A stretch of 64,000 bases of DNA from Centroberyx gerrardi. Lineage: Eukaryota > Chordata > Actinopteri > Beryciformes > Berycidae. Positions 9,159 through 21,589 of this stretch are shown piece by piece. The notes under the pieces are model-generated. The model did not search any database. It worked only from the letters and a program-made list of their open reading frames with translations, and was not told the DNA's origin. Made by a program: the position numbers and the translations under genes. The stretch's first letter is position 1, and every line of letters begins with the position of its first letter. The stretch is taken from positions 7,426,501 to 7,490,500 of the forward strand of contig NC_136001.1 of the NCBI RefSeq assembly GCF_048128805.1. Reading direction: 5' to 3'.

Positions 9159-12100
9159 TTACTGTATTCTCACTTTACACAACAGATACGTTTTCAGGTA
9201 CCTCCTGAAAGTCTTGTCCCGTAGGCCATAGATGATTGGACTAATGGATCGTGGCAGGATGTGTATAATAATATAGCAAGCAAAGAGGGAGTCCGCATAA
9301 TGTTCAGGGAACCAGTACAGCAGAGCTTTTTTTAACACGGGGAGGGCATAGGTAGCCATACACAACAGCAGCTGAAATCCATGGAGGAGGATAGTTTTCC
9401 GGGCCTTCTTAGCATCGGTGCTTGCCTCCTTGGCAGTGAACAGGATCCTGAAGTAAGTGTAGAAGATAATAAGCCAAACTATGACTAGGAACACTATATA
9501 GGTGATATCCCTCTTCTTGATAACGGTGGGATTCCTGAAGACGGTTTCCCTGAGACAGAAGACTCGGGTATGAAAAAACTCCAGGGGTTCTGTGGCCAGG
9601 GCGACAAAGAGGTCGGGGAGGACAGACAACATGCTCGTCGCCCAGATCAGACCAATCAGCATGTGTGTTCTTTTGACTGTACAGATCTGCGCATGGCGGA
9701 GGGGGACGCAGACGGCAATGTAGCACTCTACCGCCATGCAGGCCAGGTTCAGAGGGGTGTTTTCGGTGGTGAAAAAAGCAAGCAGGATGGCACAGCAGCA
9801 GAGGGAGACATTTATTGTGTAGACTGTGTAGGTGAGGAGGAATAGCATGATAGTGAGCATCAGCTGGATCATATCGTTGACCACCAGGTGAATGAAAAGG
9901 ATGTAGCGAGGATTCATGTAGAAGATCTGGTTGGCGGGAATGAAGAGGAGAGGGGTATGGGGAGATGGAAGGAGAGGAGGATGGAGGGGAAAATTGAGAG
10001 AGGAGAGTGGGGAGGAAAGAAAATAGTTGAGTGGAGCAGAGTTCAGTAGAAGAGGGGCAAGGGCAAGACTAGAGAAAACAGCACATGGGAAGTGGGGAAA
10101 GGTGTAGAGAAAAGGGGAGTTTCTCCAAAGAATCATCATTACAGAACATTGATGCTTTTTTTGGAAACCAAAATCTCTATGGAGCTTTAGCGAAGGTTCA
10201 GTCTGGAAGACTATCTTTTGCATGCTTAGGCTGTAGTTTTACTTCTCATACCATCCTGCCATTCACATCTCTCACGCATGCTCACTCATTATTTCCTTGC
10301 TGTCATTTCCTGGGTCCGTCAATTGAGATATCAGCTGTTCACATCAGCTGGTCACATCTATCCAATAGCACAGCGACACACCTCCATTGTTAGCCTATCA
10401 TCTTGCTGCTGTCTTTTTAAATATGTTTCTCTCTCTCCACTTTAGTCCGTTCATGCTGCTGTTCTGCGCTCATTTGTCATCGTGCAGGTCGTGTATGGCG
10501 AGTTTACGTTTTGTATTGCTGCTAATTCTCGGCCTGTCATCTTATTTCATGATGTCAGACTCAGAAACGGAACTGTTCGATGCTGAATTAATTGAATCGG
10601 CTTCTACCTCATCGGCAGCTTGGCGCAATGCTCGGATTGCTGCTCGTCAAGGAGAGTCAGGTTCAGAAATTCTGGAGATGTTAAAAGCTCAAGGCATTAC
10701 TCCGGCTCCGGGTCTGGAGCTCTCGCAGCTCCATGACCTGGCTAACGAAGTGGTTTGTGAAACACCAGTCCGGGATGAGCCCCCTGCAACCTCTGGCCTT
10801 TCAACAGCTCCTGGTCGCAAACACACAAAGAAAACTCATCATGTAGCTCCTCAAGCCAACCGCAAGAATGTCTCTGCCAGCCTGGCTCATCCCGATCAAC
10901 CAAATGCTGCCTTTCATCCATCACATAATACCTTCACATCAACTCTACAGTCTCAGTGGTAAATTCTATTCAGGCAATTGATGCTCACCTCCAGTCTCTG
11001 GAGAACACCCAAGCCTCATCATCTTCCTCTGCAATGCTTACTGCCTCTCAGATCCCGCTGATTCATGCACCAGCTCCTGCACCTGCACCTCAGCCATTCA
11101 TTCCCACCGCAAGTGCCCCATACGTGCCACAGCATTCTCTGGCCTCTGCTGTCTCTGCTTCGATGTTAGGTATTTAAGAGTCTTTGCCCAGAAGCCAGCC
11201 CAACGCCCATAGCAGTTCCCCCTCTAGAAGCATTAGCCCTCTATTAAACCAGCTTTCCCTGCAGTCATATTTAGAATCTGCCAGGTTTTATATGAGAAAG
11301 GGTCTAGCTGCCTCTACCCTGAAATCCTATGATTTTGCTTGGAAAACCTTTGCCTTGTTCTGCGTTTCTCTGAATTTGCCACTAAAACCTGTTACAATCA
11401 GTGCTGTTTGCGCATTTATTTGTCATTGCATGGATGTGCGTCATTTTAAGCCTCAGTATATAAGAGGTCTGGTCGCTGGTATCCAGTTTAATGCTAGATG
11501 TTCTGATCCATCCATCCATCCAGCCTATTTTCCAATCCGGCCATTAAACTGTTACTTAAAGGCATTTCAAAAGTTTCCCCCTCTAGCATTGATAATAGAC
11601 TCCCTATTGCTCTTTCCATCTTGCATAAAATGCTTTCAGTCTTGAGACATGGTTATTTTTCTCCCTATGTCGACTCTCTCTTGGATTGTTCTTTTTTATT
11701 CGCTTTTTATGGGTTTTTAAGGAGTGGTGAATTTACCACTTCTTCAAATTCATTTGATCCAGGTAAAGACGTTACCTTTTCGGATTTATCTTTCCACCCA
11801 GAATTCTTTAGTCTTTTCCTTAAACACTCTAAAGCTGGAGGTGCTTGCGCTGTAATCATTGCTCACATTGATTATTTAATTCTGTCCTTTTAAATCAATG
11901 TGTACATTTTTTAAAAACAGGCCTCTCTCCGACCCTTGTGCCCCTCTTTTTCTGACCCCAGATAACAATCCCATGTCCAAATCTTGGTTTAGCTATCATT
12001 TAGAGCAGATTCTTCTGATATGTAACATACCCCCAAAGCTTTATTCAGGTCATTCATTTAGAATAGGTGCTGCAACCTCCGCAGCCATGCAAGGTCTATC

Positions 12101-13364
12101 AGCAGCTTTCCTTCAACAACTGGGCCGTTGGTCATCCTCTGCCTATGCCTCCTACGTGCGTCCTGATGGCACTGCAATCATTAAAGCTCAAAGATCTCTA
12201 AAGCCTTAAAGGGTAACTTCTGTATTTTTCAACCTGGACCCTATTTTCCCATCTTTTTGTGTCTAAGTGACTAAAGGGGACAACAATTTTTGAAATTGGT
12301 CCAGTATTGAGCGAGATCGCTTCAGCCGGCAGCCGCAAAACGAGCTGCAATGTAATCCGACGGGGTAAATCGCACCGTCAATGTACGTCCACTAAAAGTG
12401 TTTGTTTTTGCCACTGACAGGCTCAGATTGTTATTATAAGTGTCTGACAACATTATGGAAAGGACCCTACAGAGAAATGAAACGTTTTTCTTTACCTTTC
12501 GCTTGATCCGGTCTGTCTGTAACCAAGTCTCGCTCAAGTCTCGCGAGAGTTGAGTTGTTGCAGGAAGTTACACACAGACCGGATCAAGCGAAAGGTAAAG
12601 ACATTTTTTTTTCAGATTTTTTTTTTGTATTATTTATTTCCAATTCCTAAATTTTTTTTTTTCAAAAAAGGTAATATAGGTCATGGATGTTATTGTAGGC
12701 CTAACTCCTTGTTTTTCTATGTTGAGAATTGTCAGGTAATGATCATTTACATCCTGGTCCTCCTGCTAATAAATAAAATAAAGTGAATTTTAATTTGTGA
12801 AAAGATGCATCATACAAAATTGGATGTGTAGGAACAGTAATAATATTTTTTTCCTCCATGCTCTGTCTGGTGGGACAGGTGGAACATCAAGGGGGATACT
12901 TCATGAACAGATATGAATCAAACTGACACCTGCTGTTCTACTTATTAATGCTTGCTTCAGACGCGTAAAATTTGCATGAAATAGACTTTAGTTCATCTTT
13001 TGGCACCGCCCTGTCAATGTTGAGCTTGGAATTTTTTGACACTCACCTTCCCACAATTTTCCACATAATCTCTACGCCTGCAAATTTGGCTGTTCAGTGG
13101 ACACTCACTGTTAATCCAGCAGCAGAGGTGGTGGTGATATAAATATTAATTTCTGCCATATCTCTTCATTAAATTGATCATAAGTGGTTGGTTGACAGTG
13201 AAGGAATGTCAAACCTGATGTTTGCGGAAGGTGTGAATGAGACTGGCATTGATGTAGTTGATGGAGATGCCGAGAGCCACAACAACCACATTTTTGGTCA
13301 CAGCTGCGTTGAAGGAGTCTCGATATTGTATAACCACTGTTACATTGGCAGATGACACGTTCAT
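9159..13364 (-). CDS. Odorant receptor 131-2-like, gene 2 (type beta), two coding exons
   Basis: Exons 13215-13364 and 9159-9926, 305 aa, same splice sites as gene 1. Compared with gene 1 the mature frame reads F-N-A-A instead of F-A-T-A at residues 18-21, T82, V85, F101, V122, V158, V185, R226, L245, V247, T296 and R303. The 5' UTR part of exon 1 is about 5 bp shorter (exon to 13382) without touching the frame. A long out-of-frame reading that starts farther upstream at 13461 is not the gene. The intron is 3.3 kb because of cassette B. Candidate leader exon 14014-14038; promoter at 14821-14900. Confidence 0.87.
10495..12209 (+). mobile_element. Tyrosine-recombinase element fossil (Crypton-like or DIRS/Ngaro-related), copy 1
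   Basis: The plus strand shows a Ser/Thr/Pro-rich leader region with MSDSETELFDAELIE, followed by a tyrosine-recombinase region. Family landmarks visible are FLRSGEF, GHSFRIGAAT and LGRWSSSAYASYV, the R...HxxR...W/H...Y layout of the recombinase core. No reverse transcriptase or RNase H sequence is seen, which favours a Crypton or an RT-less derivative of a YR retrotransposon; I cannot decide between them. The copy is broken, with a handful of breaks, and is treated as a fossil. It entered before the B units were multiplied, because all three copies share the same ends. Confidence 0.7.
12209..12602. repeat. MITE-like tail with 27-bp inverted repeat (copy 1)
   Basis: Starts beside TTAA with 'agggtaacttctg'; near the right end 'caggaagttacac' is its approximate inverse. 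Arms 12490-12516 and 12574-12600 are perfect 27-bp inverted repeats with a 57-bp loop holding TCTCGCGAGA. The sequence resembles a repeat I know to be common in fish genomes, but I cannot name the family. Confidence 0.6.
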
Positions 13365-14820
13365 CTCTTGGAAGCTGACAGTCTAACAAAAGAGAGACAA
13401 CGTAATATTCATCAACTATCATAAGAAACATTAACCCAAATATGCAACTTGTATGCAACATTATAGAGTTGCTATAAGTAATGTCATCATTTATTTACCA
13501 TTGATCATATATTTATCATTGACTGGTTGAATACCATATTATATAACAGTAGTTACAATAATTATACAACAAATGCAATAATTCTATACAAAAATACACA
13601 ACATAATCACACTTAGTAAACTGAGGAAGAACTCTTGGCTGGGTGGCATTGCACATTGTGGAAAAATGTGTGGAAAAATCTCATGCAAATTTTAGATAAC
13701 GTACAATAAACACTTTAGGAATAACTTCAGTTACATTATCAGGTTCATCATAGGCCTTTAGAGTGAGTCTTAGACATATACCATTAACAATTTGATCATG
13801 ATAATTTCCACGCATGGTTATTTTTCAATAGTCTTTGCTATTTGCACCACAATCGTTGGCTTCATTACAGCTTTGTTGAAAGTTGCATTTTTAAAACTAC
13901 TGGGCACTTTTCGACATTGTGGAACCGCTGGATGAATTCAATTTTGTTAGAGAGCCTTCCGTCCTCCTTACCAGGCCCACTCAATGACAAGAGCACAAGA
14001 AAGTAGTACTCACCTCAGGCAGAAGATCAGGGCATCAACTTGAAAGATAAAAATCAATATAATATTTTGAAAATACAATTAAAATAACCACAGTAGTGGA
14101 AAGAACAACATGAACGGCCCTTTTTTAATCATCATTATTTTCAGTGTGGTTCCAATTTCCACTTCATTCAGTTCATTGTTTTGACACTTTGTCTTGAAAC
14201 TGTGAAGGTGAGGCTGAGTAAGAATTCCAAAACGATATCCATTTTGGGAAGGAAGTTCATCATTGATTATAGATGATCAGTCTGTAAAACTAGTATTATT
14301 TTCAACCAAGGACTTACAAGAAGTTACCTAAGATCCTTTAAAAAGCATCATAATTATTTTCAACTTTTTGCTTTCAATTGTCAAGCTATTGTGATGTTTT
14401 TCAAATGGTGGAGATCTCAGTTTCAGAATGCTGTGCTGGGAGTGTGGATGAGGGAAGTGCCTCAGGACTGATAATAACATGGATTTCAAAATACAAATTA
14501 TCCTGCAACAGGAGAAAAGACAAATCTCAGAAAAAAAAAAAAAAACACACTAGAGTAAGATAGGATCATGTAGCCATAACCAGCATGTTTGCTGCCACAC
14601 ATGGACAATGCACACCTCAGGTAAAGACCAACCTGGTGATATACATCATCAGTCAAGTCAGAATATACATTATCGGTCAAGTCAGAATATGATAAGGAAA
14701 TATGAATGAGTTGATGAAAATGTATTTCACTATCATAGCATTGCAGCACTTCATTCAACTCTATTGTGACATTCCTCTGTGGCTATATGACTGTAGTGAA
14801 AGTTCACAGGTGGTACTTAC

Positions 14821-14900
14821 CTTAGTTAATGCAGTCAGACCAGGATGCCAACGTGACATAACAGAGAGTGGCTCCAGAAAATCTATCAGATACTTTTATA
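14821..14900 (-). promoter_or_regulatory. TATA promoter and noncoding first exon of gene 2
   Basis: TATAAAAG is at 14893-14900 and the donor follows base 14821. Confidence 0.65.
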
Positions 14901-14988
14901 TGTGCTGGGGTTGGCAAACATCTAAGGATACAGGGGTGTGTGTATACATGTGTAGGTGTAGGTGTGAATGCATGCAGGTGGGTAGTAG

Positions 14989-14989
<1 letters not shown>

Positions 14990-15057
<68 letters not shown>
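14990..15057. repeat. (TG)34 microsatellite
   Basis: Pure 68-bp TG run, the joint longest in the window, with the same repeat number as in unit 5. Confidence 0.95.
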
Positions 15058-15061
<4 letters not shown>

Positions 15062-15090
15062 CCTGCATGGATGTATGGTTGTGTACACAT

Positions 15091-15810
15091 TAGGGCTGTC
15101 AAAATTGGCCAAAAATGACGTTCCATTATTCCTTCTAAAAAAACACATAGGTTCGAACCATTCGAATATCTATTTTTGCGCATTATGTCCATAAGAGGGC
15201 AAACCAATACAATGAGAGACATAACTACTTGTATAGGTATATACAAGTCTCTCTCTCTCTCTCGCTCTCTCTCTCTGCGCCGTGGTTGGTGCTAGAGTGA
15301 GAACTGAGAACGCGCTGTCTCTCGGAGCAAGATCAAATGAATGATTCGTAATTGATATGTTATTCGATAGCCTAATTTTTATACAGGTTAGGTAATATTC
15401 ATACTGGTTTAAATAAACAATTTGATACAACTTTATCTCGAGGTTCCACAATTTTGCCGTCTGACCAAAATCCGAAGTATTTCCAAACAGGGCTTTTTAG
15501 ATTGCTCGGAGGGGGTTGTGAACTCTCTGCCATCATTACCACACGGTTGTTGTTGAATTATTCGCTCGTTTCAGCTTGACCTATATTTCATTTTCAATCA
15601 ATGAAAGTGACGTTGTGTGACTTCTGTCCATCATGCAGTGCATTCAGTGCAGCGGCCCAGGCCCACGCAAGAACTCGCGAGGCGGACAGCCGCGGTAGTG
15701 CTGCTTTTTTTTTTTTTTCACAATCGAATATTAATTTTCATAATCGAATGTCTGTTTTTTTTTACAATTCGATTATATAATCGAATTTAGAATATTCGTT
15801 GACAGCCCTA
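15091..15810. mobile_element. hAT-like MITE, 720-bp form
   Basis: Same ends and target duplication. The AT-rich stretch present in the 776-bp form after 'ataggtatat' is missing, and a (CT)n block follows directly. Confidence 0.85.
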
Positions 15811-16477
15811 GTACGCATGCACATGGGTCCGTGTGTGTGTGCTCACACTATCTGCCTTATTGACTCTGACTCTCCAGCCATAGCATAGAGCTGTAGTTTG
15901 AGTTGAAAATGATATTTAACTTTGATACGATGTTCATATCTTTCATCACACTTACATATGTGGACATGAACAACCATGGAAATCACAGGAGGTAGATGAT
16001 CTATAGTCATTTTCTGTCTATTGTTTCCAATAATTGCAACCAGGCAAAATTATACAATTTCTTACTGAGAACATAAACACAAACTTAATTTGTATTTGTA
16101 TTACCACGGCAGACCGCAGTATTTACAGCTGCAGCTGGAGATTCAAGGCCAGAGCGCAGCAACTACTCCTACTGCATTCTGCCTTGGATTTAGCTGGGTT
16201 TTTTTGTTACTGCAAATTTGACATGCAGTTTTGTCTCAAACTAAACATAAATGAGCCAAAACAGTTTGTTACAAGATAAAACAGAGGCTGGTGAACAAAG
16301 TCGGTTTCCAGTCTTAATTCAATTTTGACCAAACTTGTAGTTACTACATTTTGCCTTTGCACGTCAGTATTGCGTAAACATTTAATGAAACCTGATGCAA
16401 AGATTTCATCAGTATTCATGTATGTGACATGTAGCTGCTATGAAGCTCTTATTTACTCCATATGATTGTGTTACACG

Positions 16478-16536
16478 TTTACATTTTAGACATTTAGCTG
16501 ACACTAATCCAGAGCACCTTACAATGAGTGCAGCAG
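16478..16536. repeat. SINE-like teleost interspersed fragment
   Basis: Copy in the 3' UTR of gene 3, followed by the minus-strand AATAAA. Confidence 0.55.
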
Positions 16537-16891
16537 TAGAATGAGCTTTATTTATAGTTGAAAGCATAGAATAACTCAATTTATAGAACCAAAGTCCTGA
16601 CTGGAGTGCTTAGATCATAGCACCACTGGGGAGCCAAGAGGGATAACAATCATCGGCCCGGACTATGGCCTGGAGGCATGGCGATGTAGCTCCCTTAGCA
16701 GCCTTGGGTTGTCAATGACATGAGCAGCAGAGCGAGTGGAGAGAGTGCTGGAGAAGGGCGACATGGGCTAATTTGGGGAAAGTGAATGCAAGGTGGGCTT
16801 AGGATGCTCAGGAAAGCCTTCCAGAGTTCATGAAGTGTCACCTTTTTTTTTTTAAATAAAGACCTCCTAATTGCAGTCTGTGGATGGGTGA

Positions 16892-19800
16892 TTACTGTAT
16901 TCTCACTTTACACAACAGATACGTTTTCAGGTACCTCCTGAAAGTCTTGTCCCGTAGGCCATAGATGATTGGACTAATGGATCGTGGCAGGATGTGTATA
17001 ATAATATAGCAAGCAAAGAGGGAGTCCGCATAATGTTCAGGGAACCAGTACAGCAGAGCTTTTTTTAACACGGGGAGGGCATAGGTAGCCATACACAACA
17101 GCAGCTGAAATCCATGAAGGAGGATAGTTTTCTGGGCCTTCTTAGCATCGGTGCTTGCCTCCTTGGCAGTGAACAGGATCCTGAAGTAAGTGTAGAAGAT
17201 AATGAGCCAAACTATGACTAGGAACACTATATAGGTGATATCCCTCTTCTTGATAATGGTGGGATTCCTGAAGACGGTTTCCCTGAGACAGAAGACTCGG
17301 GTATGAAAAAACTCCAGGGGTTCTGTGGCCAGGGCGACGAAGAGGTCGGGGAGGACAGACAACATGCTCGTCGCCCAGATCAGACCAATCAGCATGTGTG
17401 TTCTTTTGACTGTACAGATCTGCGCATGGCGGAGGGGGACGCAGATGGCAATGTAGCACTCTACCGCCATGCAGGCCAGGTTCAGAGGGGTGTTTTCGGT
17501 GGTGAAAAGAGCAAGCAGGATGGCACAGCAGCAGAGGGAGACATTTATTGTGTAGAGGGTGTAGCTGAGGAGGAATAGCATGATAGTGAGCATCAGCTGG
17601 ATCATATCGTTGACCACCAGGTGAATGAAAAGGATGTAGCGAGGATTCATGTAGAAGATCTGGTTGGCGGGAATGAAGAGGAGAGGGGTATGGGGAGATG
17701 GAAGGAGAGGAGGATGGAGGGGAAAATTGAGAGAGGAGAGTGGGGAGGAAAGAAAATAGTTGAGTGGAGCAGAGTTCAGTAGAAGAGGGGCAAGGGCAAG
17801 ACTAGAGAAAACAGCACATGGGAAGTGGGGAAAGGTGTAGAGAAAAGGGGAGTTTCTCCAAAGAATCATCATTACAGAACATTGATGCTTTTTTTGGAAA
17901 CCAAAATCTCTATGTTTTTGTACTGGATTTACATATTTCTAAGAGCACACATTGTAGTATCGTAATTAAGTTTTCTCATTCTGACATAAATGGCAATTAC
18001 TTGAGTCATTGCTGCAGTGTTTACAATGAACACATTAGCAAACATTGTACAGATTCAAAATATAGTGCATTTAATATTGACTTGACTAGTGCAGTGCCCG
18101 TTCAAAACGTGCCTGTCCGGAACGGGCCGATTGCTGCTTGCTGCTTTCTCGAGAACTGCTCGTGCCCGTAGTGCTGCTTTCTCGAGAATCGCGTGTGCCC
18201 GTACCGCTTGAGCCCCGCTGCCGCACAGAGCGCTGTCCGCTTGTTTATTCAAAGTTTAGTAATATTGAACGTGTCGCGTGTCCAAATTGCACCAAATCCG
18301 ACACTGCACGTCCTTGGGTCCCCAGTCCCCAGACTTCACCAGTGAGACTAAACTGCGCTTGAACCGTAGAAGCAGTTTACGGCCTTCCATTGGTTGATTC
18401 TGCTGCCAATCAAACGTGTCTGCGCTCCTATTGGCTAGTTTTACTGCCTCCGCCTCTGTTATTTTCTCCTGTGTGTGCTCGTTCTTCTCTCTCGGGCATG
18501 AGCGGGGCGCGTGCCTTTGTCCCGCTCAGCCAGTCAGAGCCCTGAAGCCCCCCCCCCCGCTGCACTCAGACACAGAGCTGAGAGGCTCGCTGTTCGCTTG
18601 TTTAGTCGGTTTATTAATATTGAACGTGTCACGTGTCCAAATTGCACCAAATCCGACACTGCACATCCTTGGGTCCCCAGCAATACACTCGCCAAGTGTG
18701 AAGTCGATCGGACGAACGGTTCTCGAGATATGCGAAGGACACACACACATACACACACACTCACTCACAGACAGAGATTCCTCGAATTAGATAGATGTTT
18801 ACCATAACTTTATCCTTGTGCCGCTCCTTTATCAAGAGCTGGCAATCACCCGCAGAAGCATTTATAGATGGACAATGCTTTTTCACCACTAGACCTAGGA
18901 TTGGACTTTTAATACCTGAAAGGTGTGCTGCTAATTCTGGTGAATCAAACATTAGCTAGACACAGCACTCTTCTTCTTTCTGCCTGTAGTTTTACAGTGA
19001 CTGTCCACTGAAAACACCCACACTCCTTGCCAACGCTGTGCTCGTAAATTTTGGACGCTTCATGGGTGTGGAAATAATCGGTGTAGGAAAATTTGATGGT
19101 ATAGGACTTATCCTAGATAAATGCTCAACTGAACACAAACACTATTTTTTTTTTCAGATTTTTTTATTTTTTATTATTATTTATTTCCAATTCCTACATT
19201 TTTTTTTTCAAAAAAGGTAATATGGGTCATGGATGTTATTGTAGGCCTAACTCCTTGTTTTTCTATGTTGAGAATTGTCAGGTAATGGTCATTTACATCC
19301 TGGTCCTCCTGCTAATAAATAAAATAAAGTGAATTTTAATTTGTGAAAAGATGCATCATACAAAATTGGATGTGTAGGAACAGTAATAATTATTTTTCCT
19401 CCATGCTCTGTCTGGTGGGACAGGTGGAACATCAAGGGGGATACTTCATGAACAGACATGAATCAAACTGACACCTGCTGTTCTACTTATTAATGCTTGC
19501 TTCAGACGTGTAAAATTTGCATGAAATAGACTTTAGTTCATCTTTTGGCACCGCCCTGTCAATGTTGAGCTTGGAATTTTTTGACGCTCACCTTCCCACA
19601 ATTTTCCACATAATCTCTACGCCTGCAAATTTGGCCGTTCAGTGGACACTCACTGTTAATCCAGCAGCAGAGGTGGTGGTGATATAAATATTAATTTCTG
19701 CCATATCTCCTCATTAAATTGATCATAAGTGGTTGGTTGACAGTGAAGGAATGTCAAACCTGATGTTTGCGGAAGGTGTGAATGAGACTGGCATTGATGT

Positions 19801-19909
19801 AGTTGATGGAGATGCCGAGAGCCACAACAACCACATTTTTGGTCACAGCTGTGGCGAAGGAGTCTCGATATTGTATAACCACTGTTACATTGGCAGATGA
19901 CACGTTCAT
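16892..19909 (-). CDS. Odorant receptor 131-2-like, gene 3 (type gamma), two coding exons
   Basis: Exons 19760-19909 and 16892-17659, 305 aa. It is intermediate between alpha and beta: TM3 and loop residues as in alpha (S82, L85, L101, I122, I185, Q226), but V158, L245, V247, T296 and R303 as in beta. Exon 1 is the alpha form (F-A-T-A). The switch from alpha-like to beta-like residues along exon 2 suggests gene conversion. Leader exon candidate 20552-20576; promoter 21358-21437. Confidence 0.88.
17915..19142. repeat. Intron cassette A (copy 2)
   Basis: As in unit 1, with a longer CA run near 18740-18761, 'aattagatagatg' instead of 'aattagtagatag' at the repeat end, and small substitutions shared with unit 5. 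Confidence 0.75.
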
Positions 19910-21357
19910 CTCTTGGAAGCTGAAGTTGAAGTCTAACAAAAGAGAGACAACGTAATATTCATCAACTATCATAAGAAACATTAACCCAAATATGCAACTT
20001 GTATGCAACATTATAGAGTTGCTATAAGTAATGTCATCATTTATTTACCATTGATCATATATTTATCATTGACTGGTTGAATACCATATTATATAACAGT
20101 AGTTACAATAATTATACAACAAATGCAATAATTCTATACAATAATACACAACATAATCACACTTAGTAAACTGAGGAAGAACTCTTGGCTGGGTGGCATT
20201 GCACATTGTGGAAAAATCTCATGCGAATTTTAGATAACGTACAATAAACACTTTAGGAATAACTTCAGTTACATTATCAGGTTCATCATAGGCCTTTAGA
20301 GTGAGTCTTAGACATATACCATTAACAATTTGATCATGATAATTTCCACGCATGGTTATTTTTCAATAGTCTTTGCTATTTGCACCACAATCGTTGGCTT
20401 CATTACAGCTTTGTTGAAAGTTGCATTTTTAAAACTACTGGGCACTTTTCGACATTGTGGAACCGCTGGATGAATTCAATTTTGTTAGAGAGCCTTCCGT
20501 CCTCCTTACCAGGCCCACTCAATGATAAGAGCACAAGAAAGTAGTACTCACCTCAGGCAGAAGATCAGGGCATCAACTTGAAAGATAAAAATCAATATAA
20601 TATTTTGAAAATACAGTTAAAATAACCACAGTAGTGGAAAGAACAACATGAACGGCCCTTTTTTAATCATCATTATTTTCAGTGTGGTTCCAATTTCCAC
20701 TTCATTCAGTTCATTGTTTTGACACTTTGTCTTGAAACTGTGAAGGTGAGGCTGAGTAAGAATTCCAAAACGATATCCATTTTGGGAAGGAAGTTCATCA
20801 TTGATTATAGATGATCAGTCTGTAAAACTAGTATTATTTTCAACCAAGGACTTACAAGAAGTTACCTAAGATCCTTTAAAAAGCATCATAATTATTTTCA
20901 ACTTTTTGCTTTCAATTGTCAAGCTATTGTGATGTTTTTCAAATGGTGGAGATCTCAGTTTCAGAATGCTGTGCTGGGAGTGTGGATGAGGGAAGTGCCT
21001 CAGGACTGATAATAACATGGATTTCAAAATACAAATTATCCTGCAACAGGAGAAAAGACAAATCTCAGAAAAAAAAAAAAAACACACTAGAGTAAGATAG
21101 GATCATGTAGCCATAACCAGCATGTTTGCTGCCACACATGGACAATGCACACCTCAGGTAAAGACCAACCTGGTGATATACATCATCAGTCAAGTCAGAA
21201 TATACATTATCGGTCAAGTCAGAATATGATAAGGAAATATGAATGAGTTGATGAAAATGTATTTCACTATCATAGCATTGCAGCACTTCATTCAACTCTA
21301 TTGTGACATTCCTCTGTGGCTATATGACTGTAGTGAAAGTTCACAGGTGGTACTTAC

Positions 21358-21437
21358 CTTAGTTAATGCAGTCAGACCAGGATGCCAACGTGACATAACA
21401 GAGAGTGGCTCCAGAAAATCTATCAGATACTTTTATA
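21358..21437 (-). promoter_or_regulatory. TATA promoter and noncoding first exon of gene 3
   Basis: TATAAAAG is at 21430-21437 and the donor follows base 21358. Confidence 0.65.
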
Positions 21438-21525
21438 TGTGCTGGGGTTGGCAAACATCTAAGGATACAGGGGTGTGTGTATACATGTGTAGGTGTAGGT
21501 GTGAATGCATACAGGTGGGTAGTAG

Positions 21526-21526
<1 letters not shown>

Positions 21527-21556
<30 letters not shown>
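21527..21556. repeat. (TG)15 microsatellite
   Basis: Pure TG run with the same repeat number as in unit 6. Confidence 0.95.
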
Positions 21557-21560
<4 letters not shown>

Positions 21561-21589
21561 CGTGCATGGATGTATGGTTGTGTACACAT

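Larger units (their letters stand above)
10182..12602. repeat. Intron cassette B (copy 1)
   Basis: B-specific segment of about 2.4 kb occupying the same intron slot as cassette A. From the left: about 300 bp of unrecognised sequence, a tyrosine-recombinase element in plus orientation (antisense to the receptor), then a tail of about 390 bp beginning 'ttaaagggtaacttctg' and ending in a 27-bp hairpin. Confidence 0.8.
6545..14378. repeat. Tandem unit 2 (type B, 7834 bp)
   Basis: Same layout as unit 1 but with cassette B in the coding intron and the longest hAT-like copy. It begins with the promoter of gene 1. About 8078-8744 shows nothing recognisable. Confidence 0.95.
14379..20916. repeat. Tandem unit 3 (type A, 6538 bp)
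   Basis: Equal in length to unit 5 and matching it throughout at an offset of 13093 bp. It carries the promoter of gene 2 and the body of gene 3. About 15811-16477 has nothing recognisable. Confidence 0.95.

Noticed and set aside
13111-13461. 116-codon minus-strand frame in units 2 and 6 starting MLHTSCIFGLM
   Set aside because: It runs in another frame through exon 1 and its upstream intron. The receptor frame from MNVSSANVT is intact there.
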